The notes beneath the pieces are model-generated. The model ran no database searches, was not told where the DNA came from, and saw only the letters and a list, made by a program, of their open reading frames with translations. Source: an uncultured Collinsella sp. (lineage in GTDB: Bacteria > Actinomycetota > Coriobacteriia > Coriobacteriales > Coriobacteriaceae). Taken from it: DNA of 64,000 nt. The DNA is taken from NCBI GenBank assembly GCA_937943045.1, contig CALEBN010000006.1, forward strand, positions 1 through 64,000, read 5' to 3'. Shown one piece after another: positions 1 through 7,474 of this stretch (positions within the stretch are counted from its first letter, which is position 1; each line of letters starts with the position of its first letter). Position numbers and translations under genes: made by a program.

Positions 1-48
1 CACGAGCGGGGGCTCCTATCTTTTTAGTGCCCTCGGATTGGGTCATAG

Positions 49-294
49 TGTCTGTTTATCATCACTGAGACGATTGAAGATGTCTATCGTCTCGCTAAGG
101 GTTGCAAAGACATCAAAGAGATCAATCTGGGTGGAACCCGAAAGACTCCTGAGACCACGCTTCATCCGACCCCTGCAATCTTTGCGACCGAGAAAGATGC
201 CGAGCATATCCAAGAGCTCCTGGGCGATGGCGTGGCCGTCGAAATCCGTCAGGTTCCCAATGACGCTAAGGTGTTTGCCAAGGACGTTTTTTAG
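49..294 (+). pseudogene. 5'-truncated PTS EIIB (mannose/sorbose family) remnant
   Basis: The frame ending at the TAG at 292-294 gives about 81 residues that match the C-terminal half of mannose/sorbose-family EIIB proteins: ITETIEDVYRLAKG, then EINLGGTR, then GVAVEIRQVPND. In this family the N-terminal half carries the phosphorylated His, and that half is missing. The same frame is closed by stops at 46-48 and 25-27, and neither other frame of the first 48 bases resembles EIIB. It is therefore a decayed gene or the edge of a rearrangement, unless the window edge is misassembled. A terminator follows at 346-376, so it is not co-transcribed with the EIIC/EIID operon downstream. Confidence 0.6.
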
Positions 295-345
295 CCGAAA
301 ACATGCTGGTGTTCGGTATTTATTGAACCGATACTCTATGTCTAT

Positions 346-376
346 GCCCGTCGATCATTTGATCGGCGGGCTTTTT
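346..376 (+). terminator. Rho-independent terminator after the EIIB remnant
   Basis: An 11-bp stem (GCCCGTCGATC with GATCGGCGGGC, one G-T pair) and a 4-base loop are followed directly by a run of T. It separates the EIIB remnant from the promoter at 411-438. Confidence 0.8.
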
Positions 377-410
377 ATTAAAGAAAAATCAAAAAAATCT
401 GAAATAGTTC

Positions 411-438
411 TTGCATAGTTAGTTATATAAAGTATTAT
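411..438 (+). promoter_or_regulatory. Sigma-70-type promoter for the deglycase/PTS operon
   Basis: TTGCAT (411-416), a 16-bp spacer and TATTAT (433-438) sit about 50 bases before the deglycase start. The upstream side is A-rich, like an UP element. The bases around the -35 read AAATAGTTCTTGC, a word also found at the -35 of tRNA-Val and tRNA-Leu in this window. Confidence 0.65.
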
Positions 439-488
439 AACGTCATGGGATGAATGAAGGGTTCATCCAAGTGAGTTAGGAGTAAGGG

Positions 489-1523
489 ATGTTCAATTTC
501 GATGAGCCTCGTTACGAGAAGGTTGTGAGCGATGCCCTCGCTCTCCGTCCTCAGATTGAGGCTGCCGTGGACAAGGTCTGCGAGCAGGGTTATTCCAACA
601 TCTTCTTCATCGGCTGCGGCGGCACCTGGGCCCACACGCTCCCGATGAAGTATTGGGTCGAGACCACCACGGCCGACGTCGACGTCCACTGCGAGATTGC
701 CGCTGAGTTCCTCGCATGCCCGCCCAAGACCTTCAACAAGGACTCGGTCTGCGTCTTCTCCACCCGTACCGGCACCACCCCCGAGATCATCGAGGCTGCC
801 AAGTTCTGCCAGGAGCAGGGCGCCCGCACGCTGATGTATGTCTCCAACGACAACACCCCGGCCACCGAGTACGCCGATTACAAGTTCTTCAGCTTCGCCG
901 AGGACGACGTTCTGTGCGAGGCCATCTACACCTACCAGATCACGCTGGTCGCCCGCTTCCTCAAGAACGCCGGCGCCTTCCCCAAGTACGACACCTTCAT
1001 GGAGGAGTTTGGCAACATCGCTCCGTACCTCATCAAGGCCAAGGACGCTCAGGACGAGCGCTGCGCCGCCATGGCCGAGGACTTCAAGGACACCGACTAC
1101 CACGTGGTGATTGGTTCCGGCATGCTCTGGGGTGAGGCCTACGACTACGCTATGTGCATTCTCGAGGAGATGCAGTGGATCAAGACCAAGTCTATCCACG
1201 CCGCCGAGTTCTTCCACGGCACCATCGAGCTGTGCGAGGAGGGCACGAGCCTCATCATGCTCTACGGTGAGGACGACACCCGTAAGCTCATGGACCGCGT
1301 GGATAACTTCACTCACATGCTCGCCGACGAGAAGGGCGTCCATGTCCGCGTGAACAAGTTCGACACCGCCGAGGTCGAGCTGCCGTTCAGCGACCCCGAG
1401 TTCCGCAAGATCGTCTCCCCGATGGTCACCTACACCATCACCGAGCGTCTGAGCTGCCATCTCGAGCACGTCCGTAACCACCCGCTCACCACGCGTCGTT
1501 ACTATCACCAGATGAACTACTAA
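489..1523 (+). CDS. frlB: FrlB-like SIS-domain sugar-amine deglycase
   Basis: This 344-residue protein is a two-domain SIS protein of the fructoselysine/glucoselysine-6-phosphate deglycase type. Such enzymes cleave phosphorylated Amadori products into hexose phosphate and an amine or amino acid in the cytoplasm. Visible features are the first phosphosugar loop GCGG (42-45), the Ser/Thr-rich loop STRTGTTPE (91-99), a conserved EFFHG (240-244) in the place of the EFRHG motif of FrlB, and the family ending RRYY near the C-terminus. Length matches E. coli FrlB (340). A TAGGAG-type ribosome site precedes the ATG. The EIIC and EIID genes follow directly, so the substrate probably enters through that PTS. 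The exact substrate (fructoselysine, glucoselysine or another fructosamine) cannot be told from sequence; the symbol marks the family. Confidence 0.8.
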   Translation: MFNFDEPRYEKVVSDALALRPQIEAAVDKVCEQGYSNIFFIGCGGTWAHTLPMKYWVETTTADVDVHCEIAAEFLACPPKTFNKDSVCVFSTRTGTTPEIIEAAKFCQEQGARTLMYVSNDNTPATEYADYKFFSFAEDDVLCEAIYTYQITLVARFLKNAGAFPKYDTFMEEFGNIAPYLIKAKDAQDERCAAMAEDFKDTDYHVVIGSGMLWGEAYDYAMCILEEMQWIKTKSIHAAEFFHGTIELCEEGTSLIMLYGEDDTRKLMDRVDNFTHMLADEKGVHVRVNKFDTAEVELPFSDPEFRKIVSPMVTYTITERLSCHLEHVRNHPLTTRRYYHQMNY

Positions 1524-1544
1524 TCCTCTCAAATTGCTGCGGTT

Positions 1545-1583
1545 GTCTGCAGGCGAGCTGCGCAGAATGCCTCGCCTGCAGAC
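1545..1583 (+). other. Intercistronic hairpin between deglycase and EIIC
   Basis: A perfect 13-bp inverted repeat (GTCTGCAGGCGAG and its complement) with a 13-base loop fills the gap between the two genes. There is no T-run after it, so it is more likely an RNA processing or stabilising hairpin, or a weak attenuator, than a terminator. Confidence 0.6.
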
Positions 1584-1604
1584 CTGTTTCTGGGGTTGAT
1601 CGAA

Positions 1605-2378
1605 ATGGTTGTCCAGTATCTTCTAGTTGCACTGGTCGCATTTATTGCGTCTATGGACGAGCAATTATTTGGCATTACGATGCTTGGTCGTCCGCTGTTT
1701 ACGAGCCTGTTCGTTGGCTTGATCCTTGGCGATGTCCAGCAGGGCGTTATCGTCGGCGCTGCTTTGGAGTCCATGTTCATGGGCGCCATCATGGTCGGCG
1801 CGGCGGTTCCTCCCGAGGTCTATGCCTCCGGCGTGCTTGGCTGCGCGTTCGCTGTTATTACGGGTACGGGCACGGCAACTGCCGTCGCACTCGCCCTTCC
1901 CGTCTCTGTCTTCCTTCAGGTGTGGCGCAACTTCTGCTACGCCGTTCCGGGTGCCTTTGCCTGCAAGAAGATCGAGACCGCTCTGGCAAATCGTGATCTT
2001 GCCAAGGCGAATCTGTACCATCTGACCATCGTGCCGCTGTCGATTGGCATTCCGTCTGCACTGCTGGTGTTTTGCTCGCTGTTCTTTGGTGCCGACCTCA
2101 TCAACAATGCGCTTAACGCTATTCCGCAGTTTGTGATGGACGGCCTCAACGTTGCGTCCGGCGTCATGGTCTGCATCGGCTTCGCTCTTCTTATTAGGAC
2201 CATGGGCGACAACAAGCTTCTTCCCTGGCTGTTCCTGGGATTCATTATGGTCATCTACCTCAAGATGGACGTTGTCGGTGTTGCCGCCGCCGCTATCTGC
2301 GTCGCGCTGCTCCTGGCCTTCCGCGAGGGCTCGGCCGGTCCGCAGGCGGTTGCCGAGGATGAAGAGGAGGACTTCTAA
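1605..2378 (+). CDS. PTS EIIC, mannose/sorbose family
   Basis: This 257-residue membrane protein is the sugar-translocating EIIC subunit of a mannose/fructose/sorbose-type PTS. It is hydrophobic throughout, with about six or seven membrane segments, and carries the family signatures GRPLFTSLFVGLILGD and GAALESMFMG in the N-terminal third and an acidic tail (AEDEEEDF). A TTG lies in frame three codons earlier at 1596, but GGGG at 1592-1595 is well placed for the ATG at 1605. It overlaps the EIID start by one base (TAATG), the usual coupling for this pair. No intact EIIA or EIIB gene is nearby; they must lie elsewhere for the transporter to work. Confidence 0.9.
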   Translation: MVVQYLLVALVAFIASMDEQLFGITMLGRPLFTSLFVGLILGDVQQGVIVGAALESMFMGAIMVGAAVPPEVYASGVLGCAFAVITGTGTATAVALALPVSVFLQVWRNFCYAVPGAFACKKIETALANRDLAKANLYHLTIVPLSIGIPSALLVFCSLFFGADLINNALNAIPQFVMDGLNVASGVMVCIGFALLIRTMGDNKLLPWLFLGFIMVIYLKMDVVGVAAAAICVALLLAFREGSAGPQAVAEDEEEDF

Positions 2379-3226
2379 TGGCTACCCAGAACACCGATCT
2401 CAAAGAGGCCAAGAAGGACGCGATTATGACTCCCGATATGTATCGGAGCATGTTCCTTCGCCAGTTTACGAGCCAGTGCTCGCAGTCGTACGACAAGATG
2501 ATGGCAATGGGCTTCATGTACACCATTCAGAAGCCCCTGCGAAAGATCTATCCCAACGACGACGATTACTATGCGGCGCTTGATCGCCATACCGAGTTCT
2601 TTAACATCACGCCTCATGTGCTTCCGTTTGTAGCCGGCCTAACGGTTTCGATGGAAGAGCAGGCGGCTGCCGATAAGAACTTCGACACGTCCTCGATTAA
2701 CGCCATGAAGGTCGGCCTCATGGGACCGCTTTCCGGCATCGGCGATTCGTTCTACTGGGGTACGTTCCGCGTGGTCGCCGCCGGCATTGGTATTGGCATC
2801 GCGTCGACGGGCAACCCGCTCGGCCCCATCGTGTACGCGCTCATCTACTCGGTGATTAACTTTGCAACGCGTATCGTCGCCGCCCATCTGGGATACGACC
2901 TGGGAACCAAGTTCCTGCAGCAGTCCGAAGAGAACAACCTTATGTCTCGCATGACGCATGCTGCCGGCGTTCTCGGAATGACCGTCATTGGCGCAATGAT
3001 TGCGGCACAGGTCTCGCTGTCCACAGCTTTGACCTTTGACGTGGGTGGTTCGGAAATTGTCCTGCAGGATCTGTTCGATTCGATCTTCCCCGGTCTGCTG
3101 CCCTTGCTGGCAACGTTCGCTTGCGTTGCCCTCTATAAAAAGGGTGTCAAGACCATTTGGATTATTATTGGCATCTTCGCGATCTGCATCATCGGAACGG
3201 GTTTGGGAGTGTTCGCGGCGGCGTAA
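2378..3226 (+). CDS. PTS EIID, mannose/sorbose family
   Basis: This 282-residue protein is the EIID partner of the preceding EIIC; together they form the membrane part of a mannose-type PTS. Features include the N-terminal soluble part with the motif SMFLRQFTSQ (about 25-34), the family block GLMGPLSGIGDSFYWGT (about 112-128) and C-terminal membrane helices. The ATG overlaps the EIIC stop by one base, so translation is probably coupled. A strong terminator follows, ending a three-gene operon of deglycase, EIIC and EIID. Confidence 0.92.
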   Translation: MATQNTDLKEAKKDAIMTPDMYRSMFLRQFTSQCSQSYDKMMAMGFMYTIQKPLRKIYPNDDDYYAALDRHTEFFNITPHVLPFVAGLTVSMEEQAAADKNFDTSSINAMKVGLMGPLSGIGDSFYWGTFRVVAAGIGIGIASTGNPLGPIVYALIYSVINFATRIVAAHLGYDLGTKFLQQSEENNLMSRMTHAAGVLGMTVIGAMIAAQVSLSTALTFDVGGSEIVLQDLFDSIFPGLLPLLATFACVALYKKGVKTIWIIIGIFAICIIGTGLGVFAAA

Positions 3227-3271
3227 TGTTGACTGCTATGCTCGCGCGTTGGATAACTAACTGACCGTTTG

Positions 3272-3308
3272 AAAACGGGGCTCGGCGTAAGGCCGGCCCC
3301 GTTTTTTG
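3272..3308 (+). terminator. Terminator of the deglycase/PTS operon
   Basis: A stem of about 10 bp (AAAACGGGGC with its complement) around a GC-rich loop is followed by six T residues. It ends the operon begun at 411. Confidence 0.85.
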
Positions 3309-3359
3309 TTTGAGGGATTTTCCGACCGTCCAAAAATCCACGCTCGTCCATCGCTCACG

Positions 3360-3606
3360 TATCTCTCATCTCTCATTCGTCACTAATACGAGAGATAACA
3401 GAAAGACGAGAGATAAATATGAGAGATAACAATGATGCAAGGTGGCTAGGGGATCGAATCAAAGTTCCCGTATACATGTGTTTACCTGTGCGAACGTGAT
3501 TTGATTGAACCGATAACGGCATTTTTGTCTCTCATCTCTCACTCATCTCTAATGTGAGAGATAGATGAGAGACGAGAGATGATTGCGAGAGATAACTGAG
3601 AGATAG
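3360..3606. repeat. Two clusters of the word GAGAGAT in both orientations
   Basis: The stretch 3309-3801 holds no gene. It contains two clusters of the 7-base word GAGAGAT. In cluster one, ATCTCTC copies at 3361 and 3368 face GAGAGATAA copies at 3390, 3408 and 3421. In cluster two, a run of TCTC-rich copies around 3527-3550 faces GAGAGAT copies at 3556, 3574, 3587 and 3598. Each cluster could fold as an imperfect hairpin or serve as a multi-site operator. About 100 ordinary bases separate them. A TACAAT -10-like box lies later, near 3740, before the PilZ gene. Confidence 0.6.
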
Positions 3607-3801
3607 ACAGACAGACGGACTGTCGGGGGCATGCATCGCTGTCAGATTGATGCCGCACGCGGAGCAGCTGCACGTTCACCCGTGCCTCGCATCCCGCCAT
3701 TTCACGCCCCGCACATCGAAACCTGCGGCAAAGCAGTTACAATAGCCCAATGTGCATCGCGCACGACGATGATATCGGCGCCCGCGACTGGGGGAGAATA
3801 C

Positions 3802-4467
3802 ATGGCAGAGCAACAGATAACGCCGGGGACCAAGCTTCAGGTGGCATTCGACGTGCCCATGGGCCAAAAAACCGACTTCAACATGCTCGCCACGTACAAA
3901 GAGGACCTGGACGAGGCGTACTTCCTTATGAGCGCGCCCATGCTCGCCGGCAAGCCGCTGCTCATGGACGAAAACCAAAAGCTGCTGCTGCAATACAAAG
4001 TGGGCGAGGAGACGTTCGTGCTCGCCGGCTATCCCGAGGTAGTCGAGAAAAAGGGCATCCGCACCTACTGGAAAATGCGCAAAGTCGCCGAGCAGCGCAG
4101 CTTTGTCAAGCGCCGCGACGAGCGCTTTAAGGTCGCCATGCGCCTGACCTACCAGCGCGACAACGCGCCGACCCCCGAGCCCGAGGACGCCATGACCATC
4201 GACGTCTCGGCTGGCGGTCTGGCTATCTACCTCAACGATTTCCCCGACGTGGGCGAGGCCCTGGCTGTGCAGATGCCCGCGATTCGCCTGCAGGGCGAGC
4301 GCCACGAGCTGCCCGAGCAGCTGGGCATCGTGTGCTGGGTGCGTCGTGCGCCCAAGGGCAGCCTGTACCGCAACGTCTGCGGCCTGCAGTTCCGCTACGC
4401 CGACGACATGGAGCGCGAGCTCGTCAAAGAATACGTCGGCTACATCCGCGCCAAATATAAGCTCTGA
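3802..4467 (+). CDS. PilZ-domain protein (probable c-di-GMP receptor)
   Basis: This 221-residue protein has the YcgR-like layout of an N-terminal flagellar-brake-type beta domain (about 1-95) and a C-terminal PilZ domain. The two c-di-GMP-binding motifs are visible: RRDER (RxxxR) near residue 101 and DVSAGG (D/NxSxxG) near 133. Such proteins bind c-di-GMP in the cytoplasm and switch a partner protein, often in motility, matrix or pilus production. The start at 3802 is chosen because GGGGGAG lies just before it; an upstream in-frame ATG at 3631 lacks a ribosome site. The next gene begins five bases after the stop, so the two are almost certainly co-transcribed, which suggests the membrane protein is its partner or target. 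Confidence 0.88.
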   Translation: MAEQQITPGTKLQVAFDVPMGQKTDFNMLATYKEDLDEAYFLMSAPMLAGKPLLMDENQKLLLQYKVGEETFVLAGYPEVVEKKGIRTYWKMRKVAEQRSFVKRRDERFKVAMRLTYQRDNAPTPEPEDAMTIDVSAGGLAIYLNDFPDVGEALAVQMPAIRLQGERHELPEQLGIVCWVRRAPKGSLYRNVCGLQFRYADDMERELVKEYVGYIRAKYKL

Positions 4468-4472
4468 TCGCC

Positions 4473-5636
4473 ATGGCACTGTTCAAGCGTAACGACAACA
4501 AAGATCAACCTGCCGAGGATTTGGCCGAGGATTTGGCCGAGGGCCAGACCGAAGGTGCGACCGAGGCTGTGTCCGAGGACGCACCCGGCACCAATGCCGA
4601 GGACGCGCCCGGCGAGGATTCCGCGTCCGAGCAGGCTCCCGCCCCGCGCAAGCACTTCGGCAAACCCAAACGCAAGCCCAAGCCCAAACGCAACCTCCGC
4701 GGCGTGGTGCGCATCGAGGAGCTGGAGCAGGCGCTGGCCGACCAGGACCTCGACGACATCGACCCCGATGCGGTCGTGTCCATGTATATGCCCAAGCGCC
4801 GCATGGAACGCATCGGCGCGGCGCTGCTGCGCATGGACAAGCTGCAAAAGGCCCTCGTGGTGTTGGCACTTGCCTTTGGCGTGCTGTTCGCCCTGTCGTT
4901 TATGCAGGAAAACATGGGTAACTTCACCATCAACCTCAACCGCCTGGAGCTGTTCCGCTGCGGCGTGGCCATTGCCGACAACGGCGACTTTAACAACGCC
5001 ACCGCGCGCCTGGCCGCCGACGCCTTGGACAACGGCACCAATATCGCTGCCGAGGACCTGCCCGACAACCTGGACGATATCGACGGCAGCCACAACGGCA
5101 AGAACTACGTGGCGTACACCTTCTATATCCGCAACGCCGGCAAGACCGATCTGGGTTACAGCGCCAAGCTCAAGGTGGTCAGCGCCAGCAAGGGCGTGGA
5201 AAAGGCGGCGCGCGTGAGGGTGTATCGCAACGGCAAGCCCACCACCTACGCGGTCGTCGCGGCGGATGGCAATCCCGAGCCCAACACCGAACCGTTTGCG
5301 TCCAAAGACGTGGTGACGACCATCAGCCACGCGAACTTCCGCGTGGGCGATGTGGACAAATACACCGTGGTCATTTGGCTGGACGGCGACGATCCGGAGT
5401 GCGTGGACAAGATCATCGGCGGCGCGGTGGAGTTCGGTTTCGATTTTGATTCGTCCGAGACCGACGATTCGAGCCTGTTCGTTAAGTTCGTGCAGGATAT
5501 TACCGACACCCTGACCGGCAACGACCCCATTAGCGCGAGCGGCAACGAGGCGCCCGATTACTACAAGGAACACAACGTGACCTGGAGTAACCGTCGCAAC
5601 CAAAAGAACTCGCCCGCAGGGGACGGGGACAAGTAG
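4473..5636 (+). CDS. Membrane-anchored TasA-like surface protein
   Basis: This 387-residue protein is not a named family that I recognise. Residues 1-50 are acidic and low in complexity (repeated EDLAE), 51-70 are very basic, and one membrane helix lies at about 125-146. The rest should be outside the cell. The outer part has the marks of the SipW-dependent proteins further along: an ARVRVYRNGK strand, then VVIWLDGDDPEC followed by a final beta strand. Unlike those proteins it has no YAWF signal motif after the helix and carries a large cytoplasmic N-terminus, so it may be a membrane anchor or regulator of the fibre system. It lies five bases after the PilZ gene. Function is inferred only. 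Confidence 0.65.
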   Translation: MALFKRNDNKDQPAEDLAEDLAEGQTEGATEAVSEDAPGTNAEDAPGEDSASEQAPAPRKHFGKPKRKPKPKRNLRGVVRIEELEQALADQDLDDIDPDAVVSMYMPKRRMERIGAALLRMDKLQKALVVLALAFGVLFALSFMQENMGNFTINLNRLELFRCGVAIADNGDFNNATARLAADALDNGTNIAAEDLPDNLDDIDGSHNGKNYVAYTFYIRNAGKTDLGYSAKLKVVSASKGVEKAARVRVYRNGKPTTYAVVAADGNPEPNTEPFASKDVVTTISHANFRVGDVDKYTVVIWLDGDDPECVDKIIGGAVEFGFDFDSSETDDSSLFVKFVQDITDTLTGNDPISASGNEAPDYYKEHNVTWSNRRNQKNSPAGDGDK

Positions 5637-5643
5637 AACGAAG

Positions 5644-5684
5644 AAGCGCCGGGCCGGGAGTGATTTTCCAGCCCGGCGCTTTTG
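5644..5684. terminator. Terminator shared by convergent genes
   Basis: A strong stem (AAGCGCCGGGC with its complement, 11 bp) ends in T residues on the plus strand, just after the gene ending at 5636. It directly abuts the stop of the minus-strand gene ending at 5685, so it may serve both. Confidence 0.75.
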
Positions 5685-6197
5685 TTATGCGGAGGTGTTG
5701 TCTTTGGAGGTGGCTTCCTTGCCGGCGGCGCCGTCCAGCAAGAACAACCGCAGCGCGAGCTTGATCGCATAGCCAGGTTTGACCTGCGTCGCGTCTCCCA
5801 CGCGTTCGCCCAGGTCGCCGCAATAGGCGTAGAGGTCGCGGATGAGGTCCGCGCCCGAGAGGGTGAACATGTAGCCCGCGTCCGAAAGTGCGTTGGGTGC
5901 TGCGGGCAGCCCCGCAGCCTGACAAAAGCTCGCAAGGTCGGGGCCCATGACGGCCTCGTGGCCAATCGCGGCGCCACGGTCCCGTGCGGCCTGCTCTTGC
6001 TTGCGGGTGTACGACAATGCCGTCGCAAGCACAAAGCTGGGCGTGGGCGCATTGACGTCGTCGGTGGTGGCGACGAGCTTACCAGCCGCTTGCGTGACCA
6101 GCCAGGCGACCTCGCGCGGACAACGAACGGCCTTGCGCGTCACCGGCTTAATCGATCCGGTGGAAACGCTTCCCTTGGGTTGATTGGCAAAAGCCAT
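5685..6197 (-). CDS. Conserved-looking protein of unknown function
   Basis: This 170-residue protein is soluble, with no signal peptide or membrane segment. I do not recognise the family. It reads as mostly helical; local features are LVTQAAGKLVATTDDVNAPTP near the middle and ALRLFLLDGAAG near the C-terminus. The start at 6197 is chosen because GGGAGGG lies just upstream on the minus strand; longer in-frame starts at 6287 have none. A TATACT -10-like box on the minus strand lies at 6252-6257. It sits alone between the PilZ/TasA-like pair and the SipW-type genes, transcribed toward the former. Confidence 0.6.
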   Translation of the reverse strand: MAFANQPKGSVSTGSIKPVTRKAVRCPREVAWLVTQAAGKLVATTDDVNAPTPSFVLATALSYTRKQEQAARDRGAAIGHEAVMGPDLASFCQAAGLPAAPNALSDAGYMFTLSGADLIRDLYAYCGDLGERVGDATQVKPGYAIKLALRLFLLDGAAGKEATSKDNTSA

Positions 6198-6594
6198 GGG
6201 ACCCTCCCAACAAATAGCCCGTTTAGCAGGCAAAAATGACACGTGCCACACCAGTATAGCGAGTGGGGAAGGGCTAGGGCGAAGCACGGCGGAGGGTGAA
6301 TGATGCGATGGCGTGGCGCTGCGGTCGCAAGGCTTAAGAGGGACTTATGACTGAGCGGGAGAGAGATCAAATAAGGTAAACGATGTTCACATGGCACCAC
6401 ATATAGCCCGAGGTAGACCTATGAATCTGCCGGAATGTAGGCTGCCGAAAACTCATAAGGAAATCGTAAGAATTATGGTATTCTCAATTCCATGTCTAAA
6501 GGATGGGCAAGCAACATCCAACACGAAAGCGCGGGCTCCCCTTCCGGGCTTCTCGAGGGTCATCTGGGATGAATGGGGAAAGAAAGGGGTCCGC
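6198..6594. other. Divergent intergenic region upstream of the first SipW-type gene
   Basis: This 397-base stretch holds no convincing gene. It must contain the minus-strand promoter of the unknown gene (TATACT at 6252-6257 on that strand) and the promoter of the plus-strand SipW-type pair. The plus side is locally AT-rich around 6455-6495. An in-frame extension of the 6595 gene back to 6391 is open but has no ribosome site and does not look like protein. I see no riboswitch I can name. Confidence 0.5.
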
Positions 6595-7392
6595 ATGGAT
6601 ACCAAGGCATTAAAGAAGCAGATGGGCGCCGCCATCGCCATGGTCCTCGTGGCAGCCGTAGCGTTGGGCTCTGCCACGTTCGCATGGTTTGTGACGAACA
6701 ATAAGGTCGACGCCACCACGAGCACGATTTCCGCTCAGTCGAACGCTGCGTTTATGACCATCACGAATGGTATGACGGGCGCAAGTGGGGTTGACACCAC
6801 TACAGTCACTACTAATGTCGAGAAGAAAGCTCTCTTCCCCGCGACCTACGGCGAGGAAACCGGTGCCACTAAGGGACAGTGGATGACTGGCTTCGGTAAG
6901 GAACTTGATGATGGTACGCTTAATAGTGCACTCGAGCTTTGCAAGGACCCGAACAATGCCGAAACCGCTGGATCTACTGCTGCAGCAGTGAAGGGCAGCT
7001 ATGCGCTTCAGCAGGATTACAACATCAGCTCTAAGGGTCAGAATCTGACTAATCTCAAAGTTGATAAAGTCGAAGTTGCCAAGAATGCAGCGTCAAGCTC
7101 TGAGCTCATGAAGGCCTTGCGCGTGCTGGTTACGAACGATAGCGGGAACACTTGGGTAGTATACGGACAGAAGGCGAACTCGACTGAGTTCGAGGTTAAG
7201 CTTACTTCTGCTGATCAGAATGCCGCTGTAACTCTTGGCGATATCACCGCTGGTCAGGATACTGCAGTCCATGTTTACCTTTACTACGAGGGCAAGGATG
7301 GTGTAGTTAAAACCACGAATCTTGAGAATAACCTGTTGACCGATACTGCAAAGATGACGGTTTTCTTTAAGGCTAAGGCAGCCAACAAATAG
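6595..7392 (+). CDS. SipW-type secreted protein 1 (TasA/camelysin-like)
   Basis: This 265-residue protein has a short basic N-terminus (KALKKQ), one hydrophobic helix and then TFAWF at residues 28-32, the pattern of signal peptides cut by SipW-type signal peptidases. The mature part is rich in Thr, Asn and Ala and has few aromatic residues. Two regions match its relatives in this window: KALRVLVTNDSG in the middle and VHVYLYYEGKDG near the C-terminus, where the others have WLEGxDPxC. It lacks the two Cys of that motif. It is likely a secreted fibre or matrix subunit. GGGG before the ATG at 6595 supports this start. A terminator-like hairpin separates it from the next gene, so it may be made in excess as a major subunit. 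Confidence 0.75.
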   Translation: MDTKALKKQMGAAIAMVLVAAVALGSATFAWFVTNNKVDATTSTISAQSNAAFMTITNGMTGASGVDTTTVTTNVEKKALFPATYGEETGATKGQWMTGFGKELDDGTLNSALELCKDPNNAETAGSTAAAVKGSYALQQDYNISSKGQNLTNLKVDKVEVAKNAASSSELMKALRVLVTNDSGNTWVVYGQKANSTEFEVKLTSADQNAAVTLGDITAGQDTAVHVYLYYEGKDGVVKTTNLENNLLTDTAKMTVFFKAKAANK

Positions 7393-7415
7393 TCTGCGTT
7401 TGTACGCTGGCTTAA

Positions 7416-7455
7416 GAGGGCAGGTTCCCAGCCCGGGATCCTGCCCTTTTCCTTA
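7416..7455 (+). terminator. Terminator or attenuator between the two SipW-type genes
   Basis: A stem of GAGGGCAGG-type sequence with its complement around a loop is followed by TTTTCCTT. It lies 24 bases after the stop of the first gene and 20 before the start of the second. Partial read-through would give more of the first protein than the second. Confidence 0.65.
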
Positions 7456-7474
7456 ATGAAGGGAGGCGACGGGT

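Noticed and set aside
38..418. Open frame across the EIIB remnant
   Set aside because: It runs in a different frame from the recognisable EIIB sequence and through the terminator at 346-376.
3360..3606. A CRISPR array
   Set aside because: The repeated word is only 7-9 bases, occurs in both orientations with uneven spacing, and no cas genes are present.
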